From: Candidatus Scybalocola fimicaballi
GTDB taxonomy: Bacteria; Bacteroidota; Bacteroidia; Bacteroidales; Paludibacteraceae
Length of the DNA stretch: 21,640 nucleotides
Assembly (NCBI GenBank): GCA_002317115.1
Contig: DCIP01000207.1
Location: 1-21,640, forward strand
Reading direction: 5' to 3'
Made by a program: the position numbers and the translations under genes. Below are positions 16,078 through 21,640 of this stretch, piece after piece; position 1 is the first letter of the stretch, and every line of letters begins with the position of its first letter. The notes beneath the pieces were generated by a model. It was not told the origin of the DNA and did not search any database. It worked only from the letters and a program-made list of their open reading frames with translations.

Positions 16078-17076
16078 ATGAAGATAAAACACATTCTAGT
16101 AGCATTGACTATGGTCTTGCTATCTCAGACAGGACTAAAAGCGCAAGATGAGATCGTCTATGATCAGTATTATTACAATTATTACTTGGTCAACCCCGCT
16201 GTTGCTGGTGCTGAGCGTTGTACACACTTTATGTTGACAGGAAAGCTTCAGTGGACGGGAATGGATGGCTCAGAAGGAGAAACTCCACGTACGACTACAC
16301 TAAGTTTTCGTACTAGATTACGCGGAGGTTTGGAGCGCTTAGGAATTGGTGCTTATTTGTATCTAGACAAAAATGGATACTCATTGCGTAAGGGAGGACA
16401 GGTATCTCTCGGATATCATATACCGTTGTCGGGTGGAAGTACTCGTGGATATATGATGAAGCAGAGAGATATTCGTCGTCAGTTGTCTTTTGCGATTGCA
16501 TGTAATGTAAATAATTATGGTTTCACTAATACTCTATTTGAGAAGGAAACAACAGACCAGGTAATTGTAAACGGAGGAGAGGATAAGGGATACTATTTCA
16601 ACGCATCTTTCGGTACATATTTCTTGTTTGATAATTTCTTTGCAGGTTTAACAGTCGCAAATTTGATTCCTGTTAAATTGGAAGAGTTGGGTAAGGAAGA
16701 GCCTGTACGTCCAATTAACCCATATATATTCTTGGGTTATGACTTCCAGTTGGGGGATGGTATGCAGTTTGAGCCAGGGGCAATGTTCAAATTTGATACT
16801 GAGAAAAAACGTCAGTTAGACTTCCATTTGAAGTTTATGCAGGATGTTCCAGGTAAGGACTTTGGATATTGGGTTGAACTTTTGTATCGTCATGTATTGG
16901 ATCAGGACAATGCACAGCCATTGTGTTTGAGACCAATGGGTGGTGTTAGAATTAAGAAATTCAATATCGGATATACATACGGTCTTGGTTTGACAGAATT
17001 GAATAGACATAATAATGGTGACCATGAGGTTATGCTTGGTTACTCGTTCTGTAAGACACAGCATTTCTGTAGATAA
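16078..17076 (+). CDS. PorP/SprF family type IX secretion system membrane protein
   Basis: A 332-residue outer-membrane protein predicted to be a beta barrel. The signal peptide is cleaved after LKA (about residue 22); the mature part starts QDEIVYDQYYYNYYLVNPAVAG, the family's hallmark opening: a Gln, then Tyr-rich residues, then NPA-AG. Later strands are rich in alternating aromatic residues and glycine, for example GIGAYLYLDKNGYS, YYFNASFGTYFLFDNFFAG and NIGYTYGLGL. In Flavobacterium, SprF is needed for surface localisation of the adhesin SprB, and in Porphyromonas PorP is part of the type IX system core genes. Here no porK-N genes are adjacent, so it looks like an accessory SprF-type copy. 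A large secreted protein gene lies 1.8 kb downstream. Confidence 0.92.
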   Translation: MKIKHILVALTMVLLSQTGLKAQDEIVYDQYYYNYYLVNPAVAGAERCTHFMLTGKLQWTGMDGSEGETPRTTTLSFRTRLRGGLERLGIGAYLYLDKNGYSLRKGGQVSLGYHIPLSGGSTRGYMMKQRDIRRQLSFAIACNVNNYGFTNTLFEKETTDQVIVNGGEDKGYYFNASFGTYFLFDNFFAGLTVANLIPVKLEELGKEEPVRPINPYIFLGYDFQLGDGMQFEPGAMFKFDTEKKRQLDFHLKFMQDVPGKDFGYWVELLYRHVLDQDNAQPLCLRPMGGVRIKKFNIGYTYGLGLTELNRHNNGDHEVMLGYSFCKTQHFCR

Positions 17077-17095
17077 TAAGAATTTGATAATAGGT

Positions 17096-17128
17096 AAAAA
17101 GCGATGTTCGAAAGAATATCGCTTTTTT
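17096..17128 (+). terminator. terminator of the PorP/SprF gene
   Basis: A 14-bp stem with one G-U pair (17096-17109 with 17114-17127), GAAA tetraloop, then T through 17128. It cleanly ends the single-gene transcript. Confidence 0.92.
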
Positions 17129-17155
17129 GTTTTAAATTAGGTGATAGTATAGCAG

Positions 17156-17182
17156 TTGTACATTACATTATTATTACTTTTG
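17156..17182 (+). promoter_or_regulatory. possible promoter of the M42 peptidase gene
   Basis: TACTTTTG (17175-17182) matches the -7 consensus exactly. The TTG at 17156-17158 is only 16 bp upstream, shorter than usual, so the -33 element is uncertain. Confidence 0.45.
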
Positions 17183-17200
17183 TATTGTAAAGTTTAGATT

Positions 17201-18301
17201 ATGAATTTATCAGATTACAAAAACATTGACGAGAGCAGCGTCGGATTTTTAGAGAATCTTCTCTCTACATATTCACCTTCTGGGTATGAAATGGAAGCTG
17301 CCCATTGTTGGATGGACTATGTTCATCAGTTTGCGGCAGTTGATTGCGATGTGTTATGCAATTCATACGGTATCATTAATCCTGACGCAGATTTTAAGGT
17401 TATGCTTTGTGGCCATATTGATGAAATCGGTTTTCAGGTAATGCATATTGATGAAGATGGTTACATTTATGTGCGCAAGCATGGAGGTATTGACTTGTTG
17501 ACTGTTCCTGGCACAGAAGTCGTTATTCTTTCACGAGGAAAAAAGGTAAGGGGGGTTATTGGAAAGAAACCGATACATCTTCAAACAACCGATGAAAGAG
17601 TTAAGGCTCTTGATCTTGACAAACTGTGGGTGGATATAGGTGCAGAATCAGGAGAAGAGGCAAAAGAGATGGTACAAGTAGGAGATCCTGTTGCGGTTGT
17701 CTCTAATGTTGCGTTCCTTGGAAAACATAAAATTTCAAGCAAAGGGTTGGATGACAAAATTGGAGCATTTATAGTGGCTGAGGTAATCCGTCGTCTATCA
17801 AAAGAAAATTTGAAGATTGGTGTATATGGAGTGGCATCCTCACAAGAGGAGGTCGGATGTCGTGGTGCTGAGACAAGTGCGTTTAAGGTAAATCCACAGG
17901 TAGGATTTGCTTTAGATGTCGGTTTTGCGACGGATGTTCCAGATTGTTCTCCTAAGAAATATGGAGTATGTAAGTTGGGCGACGGTGCTGTCATTCGTCA
18001 TCACGCAGACAATAACGTTGCATTGGTTCGACTATTACAGGACACTGCAGAAGAGAAGGGTATTACATATCAGAATGTAACCAATTCATCGGCTACTGGT
18101 GGTACGGACACTTGTAAGATTCAGTTGACAAGAGAAGGTGTGGCTACCGCATTGATTTCTATACCTAATCGATATATGCATACCCCCGTGGAAGTGTGTG
18201 ATCTTCGCGACGTCGATGCTATAATTTCATTATTGGTAGAAACAATCAAAAAAATAGACAGCGAAGAGATTTTTGATTTCGTGCCTTGCCATATTTATTG
18301 A
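17201..18301 (+). CDS. M42 family glutamyl aminopeptidase-like metallopeptidase
   Basis: A 366-residue cytosolic di-metal aminopeptidase, of the family that forms large tetrahedral dodecamers to trim peptides. The metal ligands are visible: H72 (CGHIDEIG), D184 in GLDDKIG as the bridging Asp, E217 in SSQEEVG, D239 (FALDVG) and H327 (RYMHTPVE), with E216 as the catalytic base. The TGGTDTC segment (299-305) is also typical. There is no signal peptide. Older annotations call such genes endoglucanase M or frvX, which is misleading. The gene has its own promoter-like -7 element and ends at a bidirectional terminator shared with the oppositely oriented small gene. Confidence 0.93.
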   Translation: MNLSDYKNIDESSVGFLENLLSTYSPSGYEMEAAHCWMDYVHQFAAVDCDVLCNSYGIINPDADFKVMLCGHIDEIGFQVMHIDEDGYIYVRKHGGIDLLTVPGTEVVILSRGKKVRGVIGKKPIHLQTTDERVKALDLDKLWVDIGAESGEEAKEMVQVGDPVAVVSNVAFLGKHKISSKGLDDKIGAFIVAEVIRRLSKENLKIGVYGVASSQEEVGCRGAETSAFKVNPQVGFALDVGFATDVPDCSPKKYGVCKLGDGAVIRHHADNNVALVRLLQDTAEEKGITYQNVTNSSATGGTDTCKIQLTREGVATALISIPNRYMHTPVEVCDLRDVDAIISLLVETIKKIDSEEIFDFVPCHIY

Positions 18302-18318
18302 TATTATCAAATAAAATG

Positions 18319-18350
18319 AAAAAGCGATTGGATTCCCCAATCGCTTTTTT
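18319..18350. terminator. bidirectional terminator between convergent genes
   Basis: A 13-bp perfect stem AAAAAGCGATTGG (18319-18331) with CCAATCGCTTTTT (18337-18349), loop ATTCC. A-run on the left and T-run on the right make it usable from both strands: the M42 gene (+) and the winged-helix gene (-), whose stop is at 18356. Confidence 0.92.
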
Positions 18351-18355
18351 GTCTT

Positions 18356-18583
18356 TTAGAAGAAGAATTCAATCGCACTATATAGTACTTTTGAACCATT
18401 TTCCTCGATTTGAATTTTGTTTTCTCTTGCTAACCAACCGATTGCGGCTGACAGCTCGTCGTTCTTTAGCTTAGTTCCCTTCTTTAATTGTTCGAAAGAG
18501 AATTTCTCACTTGAAGATGCGTTCAAGAATCTCCAAACAACACCAGCGTTTTCACCGATGATACCAATTAATTTGCTCTCCAT
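18356..18583 (-). CDS. winged helix-turn-helix domain protein (DUF2582-like)
   Basis: A small cytosolic protein of 75 residues. The sequence IGENAGVVWRFLN ... FSFEQLKKGTKLKNDELSAAIGWLARENKIQIEENGSKVLYS has the helix-helix-recognition helix-wing pattern of the small winged-helix family annotated DUF2582 and common in Bacteroidota; DNA binding is likely but unproven. The product begins MESKLIG, with no upstream in-frame Met visible. It is transcribed toward the M42 gene and shares its terminator. The large secreted-protein gene lies upstream on the opposite strand, so the two diverge across a 334-bp gap, which raises the possibility that this protein regulates it. That is inference only. Confidence 0.85.
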   Translation of the reverse strand: MESKLIGIIGENAGVVWRFLNASSSEKFSFEQLKKGTKLKNDELSAAIGWLARENKIQIEENGSKVLYSAIEFFF

Positions 18584-18615
18584 AACTGAAAATTTATTCG
18601 CATTTATTTATTTTG

Positions 18616-18623
18616 CAAATTTG
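18616..18623 (-). promoter_or_regulatory. possible -7 element of the winged-helix gene
   Basis: CAAATTTG, identical on both strands, differs from TAnnTTTG only at the first base. On the minus strand it would give a leader of about 25 nt. No -33 box is evident. Confidence 0.35.
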
Positions 18624-18825
18624 ACTATTTTTTTTCTTTCTTGGAAATTTTTGCTGCATTAATTTTATATGTGCAAATACATCTTGCCTTTTTTGTTTTA
18701 GTTCGAGTTAATAAAGTCTCAATTGTATATAACATTATTTTCATTTTGAGCCTTTCATATTGTATCTACAGCTATGTTGTTGGATTGTTTTTTCTTAAAA
18801 AACTACATATTTGTCTTTTTTTTTA

Positions 18826-18833
18826 TATTTTTG
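18826..18833 (+). promoter_or_regulatory. possible -7 element of the large secreted-protein gene
   Basis: TATTTTTG is an exact consensus -7, giving a leader of about 78 nt, similar to the PorP/SprF gene (about 73 nt). The -33 region is weak; TTAATTTG at 18887-18894 is a poorer alternative. Confidence 0.35.
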
Positions 18834-18917
18834 CTTTCTCATTTTGAATAAGTGTATAAAATGAGAATTGTTTTGAGTTCTAAAAATTAATTTGTAATTT
18901 AATAGGGTAAAACATAT

Positions 18918-21640
18918 ATGAAAAGTAGTGGTTTTATTAAGCGTTTTGCTTTAGCCGTGCTCTTATCTTTAGGTGCGGTGGCGGGTGCATCTGCTCAAGG
19001 AAAACAAGTCCTTGTTGGAGGTACCGACTTTGATCCTTCTGTGCCAGCGGCAGGAAAGGCCTATGTTGGTATTAATGAGATCAAAATGACAGGAGTTTTT
19101 GGTGGAGAACTTACTTTCACGGGAACACAGCCGTCTAAAAGTGCTGATCTTGAGTATGAGTATAGTAAGCTAACTGCCAATAAGGGTGAGCGTATCAAAT
19201 CGCATTTCCATGATGGTGAGTTTATGGCTATTACTGGAAACCCTATCCAATTGGACTCTTTGCATTATATTGATGATACGACTGAGGATTGGGGAGTTCT
19301 ATGGAGTCGTTTTAGTGGAACATCGAATCAGACAATTTTGAGTTATCGTGTAGGTGGATTGGCTCCAAATTCACCTGTAAAATTGGTGGTTAAGTATCGT
19401 TCAATTATTGATCCTGACAATCCTGGTTACGAATTATTGAAATGTAGTGCGACAGGTAGTCAGCAGACAGCTATTAAGGTGGCTGAGCAACCAGATCAAT
19501 ATAATTTGACTGCTGGAAAGGATGGTCTTCAAATCAAGCATGGAGAGACTGCGACGTATACGTCATCCACAGGAACAGCCGATGCTGAGGGTTCATATTT
19601 TGTCAATATCAATATGAATAGTCAGTATATGGGTCAGAACTGTGCTTCAATTCAGATCACATCTATTGAGGTTTATGGTTCTATTGATCCTCAGATCTAT
19701 TCGGAAGATGGTGAGACAATATGTGCGGGTGAAATCGCTAATCTTAAATTGAAGGGTGTTTACGAAGGTGCTACATATCAATGGTATGACGGAAATTCTC
19801 CAATACCAGGAGCTACTGCTCAGAATTATTCTTTTGAAACGCCTGCAGGTGAGAAAACTTACAATTTACAATTGAAAGTCACTTATGGCGGTGTGACATT
19901 TGATTCAAATAAGTTGACTGTAAAGACTGAGAAGTGTTGTGAGATTATCAATGAGGCTGGTGTTTCAGTGCCTGCTTCTCGTAAGGTCGTATTTAAGGAT
20001 GACTTTGGAGAATTTGATCTTTCTGATAAAACAGGTAAGACTTATAAAGTTTGGGATTATTCAGATATTTCCAATCCAGTTCAGGTAACAAAGAAAACTT
20101 CCGTACCATTTAGATATGAGTTGGATGATGCTCCATTGGGATGTACTTTCCAAAGTAAAGGTCCATTGGTGGATGGTGAGTATACTGTCGCTGGTGTATT
20201 GAGAGGTTATGGTGAGCAGTATAAAGGTATGGATGGTGCTGATTTGCAGTGGGCTGCGGATTTGCACGGTATCAAACTACAAAAGGGTATTCATTTTGAC
20301 CATTCAGGTACTGCAGAAGGATGTTGTTTGTTGATCAACTGTAAGGACCAGACAGGAGGTCAGAATATTTATGAGCGTGATATTACTAATCTATGTCAGA
20401 ACAGACAGTTGTTCTTTGAGTGCTATATCACGATCTTTACTTCTTCTGCAGCCGGTGCATATAACCCTGTCGACGTTACAGTAAGATTGACTGAGATTGG
20501 TAATCCTGCAAATAAGGTAGAAAAGAGAGCTACTCAAACATTGCCTAAGGATGGTGGTACTGGTGATTGGGTAAAGATCTCTGGTCAGATTTTCTTGGAG
20601 AAGAATGATGCTATTAAACTAGAAATTGTCAACAACCAGAATACAGACCAGAATGGTAATGACTTGGTTCTTGATGATATTATCATTCGTGCTTGTGCGG
20701 CTCCGTCTTTGCAGGCTTATTTTGATATAAATACATTTGAGACTGATACTGTCACTTGTGACAACTCAGATGATGAGATTGAGATTTATGCTAAACCATC
20801 AGAAATGTTGACTAACTATTTTGGTGGCGCTAAGAATACTCGTTACTTGTATCAGTGGACTTTGACTCCAGAGGACAAGAAGTCTTGGAAGAGAATTGGT
20901 AATCCAACTGAAGTTCTTAAACTCAAGGCAGGTTCTAACCCATTTGTTGGTTTGACTTCTGATGATAAGGTATATTTCCGAGTTATCGCAGGTAGTGATT
21001 ACACTCTTTCTTCTACTGCGGATGAAGATTACAATGCCGATGATCCTTGTGCGTCATATACAATCTCGGAACCTATTGAGTGTTTGATCAGTTGTCCTGA
21101 GTGTACATCACCTAAGTCGAAGATTAAGATTAAAGCAGATAAAGATTCAAAAGAAAAGAAGAATAAGAAAGATGTTATTTCTCTATGTTATGGAGAGAGT
21201 GTTACGCTTTCTCAGGTAGAGGATATCACACCAGATAAAGATTCATGGGCTTCTCCTGATTTCGGTAAGACTGGATATGCAATCAAGTGGTTCGAGGCAG
21301 AGAAACCAGGGTCTATGTCTGATGCAAAATTGGTTTTGAATGATGTTATAGCCGACAAGGTTGTTGACTATGACGACGTTGCGTTAGGCGGAACTGAGAT
21401 GCCGGTAGTATTGTATGCTGTAGACGCATTGTATCCAGATGGTACATGTAAAACAGCGGATACAATTTATATTAAGTTTAACAAGGTTCCCGCTGCCAAG
21501 ATCCGCAAGGACAAGGCAGAGTTCTGCGAAGGCGAAGGCAAGGGCGAAGTCGAGTTGGACCTAACAGAAGAGGGCGACTACTCGGTGCTATGGTGGCACG
21601 GGTCAGACACATTGACGGGCACACCGCTAAGCCCCGACCT
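18918..21640 (+). CDS. large secreted Cys/Ig-like multidomain protein, adhesin-like (3' end beyond window)
   Basis: The frame is open from ATG 18918 through the right edge: 907 complete codons and no stop. Residues 1-26 are a signal peptide (MKSSGFIKRF, hydrophobic core, cut after ASA). The domains I can see are: an N-terminal beta-rich segment; an Ig-like domain about 256-333 (C269, YQW with W289); a jelly-roll/carbohydrate-binding-like domain about 345-593, starting near KDDFG and ending LDDIIIRAC; a second Ig-like unit about 612-720 (C614, YQW with W647); a Lys-rich linker about 734-752; a third unit from SLCYGE (C757, W791); and a fourth starting FCEGEG (C870, W892, W893). Such Cys/Trp Ig-like repeats are usual in large surface proteins of Bacteroidota. 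Type IX export is plausible given PorP/SprF nearby, but the C-terminal sorting domain would lie outside the window. Codon use changes sharply from about 21487. No family name can be assigned. Confidence 0.8.
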   Translation, partial: MKSSGFIKRFALAVLLSLGAVAGASAQGKQVLVGGTDFDPSVPAAGKAYVGINEIKMTGVFGGELTFTGTQPSKSADLEYEYSKLTANKGERIKSHFHDGEFMAITGNPIQLDSLHYIDDTTEDWGVLWSRFSGTSNQTILSYRVGGLAPNSPVKLVVKYRSIIDPDNPGYELLKCSATGSQQTAIKVAEQPDQYNLTAGKDGLQIKHGETATYTSSTGTADAEGSYFVNINMNSQYMGQNCASIQITSIEVYGSIDPQIYSEDGETICAGEIANLKLKGVYEGATYQWYDGNSPIPGATAQNYSFETPAGEKTYNLQLKVTYGGVTFDSNKLTVKTEKCCEIINEAGVSVPASRKVVFKDDFGEFDLSDKTGKTYKVWDYSDISNPVQVTKKTSVPFRYELDDAPLGCTFQSKGPLVDGEYTVAGVLRGYGEQYKGMDGADLQWAADLHGIKLQKGIHFDHSGTAEGCCLLINCKDQTGGQNIYERDITNLCQNRQLFFECYITIFTSSAAGAYNPVDVTVRLTEIGNPANKVEKRATQTLPKDGGTGDWVKISGQIFLEKNDAIKLEIVNNQNTDQNGNDLVLDDIIIRACAAPSLQAYFDINTFETDTVTCDNSDDEIEIYAKPSEMLTNYFGGAKNTRYLYQWTLTPEDKKSWKRIGNPTEVLKLKAGSNPFVGLTSDDKVYFRVIAGSDYTLSSTADEDYNADDPCASYTISEPIECLISCPECTSPKSKIKIKADKDSKEKKNKKDVISLCYGESVTLSQVEDITPDKDSWASPDFGKTGYAIKWFEAEKPGSMSDAKLVLNDVIADKVVDYDDVALGGTEMPVVLYAVDALYPDGTCKTADTIYIKFNKVPAAKIRKDKAEFCEGEGKGEVELDLTEEGDYSVLWWHGSDTLTGTPLSPD
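21487..21640 (+). other. G/C-rich segment of different composition inside the large ORF
   Basis: The 60 bases before it (21421-21480) have 19 G/C (32%); 21481-21640 has about 95 of 160 (59%). Of six glycine codons here five are GGC and one GGG, while the preceding 850 codons use almost only GGT/GGA (about three GGC). The frame is uninterrupted and the Ig-like pattern continues. Confidence 0.75.

Larger units (their letters stand above)
18584..18917. other. T-rich divergent intergenic region
   Basis: 334 bp between the winged-helix gene (-) and the large secreted-protein gene (+). The plus strand is strikingly T-rich (long T-runs at 18627-18640 and 18813-18824). It contains the self-complementary CAAATTTG (18616-18623) and a perfect -7 element (18826-18833). 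A 68-residue hydrophobic frame at 18641-18847 is most likely a by-product of the T bias. No tRNA or clear repeat is seen. Confidence 0.5.

Noticed and set aside
17201..18301. M42 gene annotated as endoglucanase
   Set aside because: The metal-binding motifs are those of M42 aminopeptidases; the cellulase label is a historical misannotation in this family.
18641..18847. 68-codon hydrophobic plus-strand frame
   Set aside because: It arises in a T-rich stretch, where Phe/Leu/Ile codons are forced. It has no start context and covers the likely adhesin promoter.
1..21640. Mobile elements, CRISPR arrays, tRNAs
   Set aside because: I found no transposase or integrase, no regularly spaced direct repeats, and no cloverleaf other than the tRNA-like part of tmRNA.

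Overview
The window comes from a member of the Bacteroidota, most likely order Bacteroidales. The evidence is several start-proximal promoters of the Bacteroidetes type (TTG/TTTG, about 20 bp, then TAnnTTTG), poor Shine-Dalgarno sequences, a one-piece tmRNA with tag GENNYALAA, a fused SecD-SecF, a PorP/SprF-family protein of the type IX secretion system (T9SS), and lipoproteins with an acidic SDD-type surface-export signal after the lipidated cysteine. Genus cannot be fixed from sequence reading alone. Most of the window is chromosomal housekeeping. I see no transposase, integrase, CRISPR array or prophage gene.

Layout. (1) 1-2179: the 3' part of a COG2509-type FAD-dependent dehydrogenase and a short radical SAM protein, 17 bp apart. 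(2) 2221-2726: ssrA (tmRNA) with its own promoter, a leader hairpin and a strong terminator. (3) 2845-3804: a bile acid:sodium symporter-like membrane transporter. (4) 3902-6664: a compact operon kdsA / DUF3109 cysteine-rich protein / M16 zinc peptidase, with 3-bp spacing and then an ATGA overlap, closed by a palindromic terminator. (5) 6815-9988: secDF as a single unit with promoter and terminator. (6) 10017-14418: a surface-type lipoprotein, an ABC-F ATPase 3 bp behind it, and an M13 metallopeptidase lipoprotein. (7) 14443-15936: a polyprenyl-phosphate sugar-1-phosphate transferase that would start surface glycan synthesis. (8) 15968-17128: a PorP/SprF protein with its own promoter and terminator. 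(9) 17156-18301: an M42 aminopeptidase, convergent with a 75-residue winged-helix protein (18356-18583, minus strand) across a shared bidirectional terminator. (10) 18918 to the right edge: a large secreted Cys/Ig-like multi-domain protein, at least 907 codons and still open at the edge.

The genes share a cell-envelope theme: Kdo synthesis, glycan initiation, Sec export, lipoprotein peptidases, and a T9SS outer-membrane component near a giant secreted adhesin-like protein. PorP/SprF proteins are typically encoded near the large surface proteins they help export or anchor, so the 16-21.6 kb region is the best candidate for a less-described system. The oddest signal is at the right edge. About 150 bp inside the large ORF change abruptly from an A/T-rich to a G/C-rich composition (32% GC in 21421-21480 against about 59% in 21481-21640) with a matching switch in glycine codons, while the reading frame stays open. 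This suggests a mosaic or repeat region of different origin beginning there.
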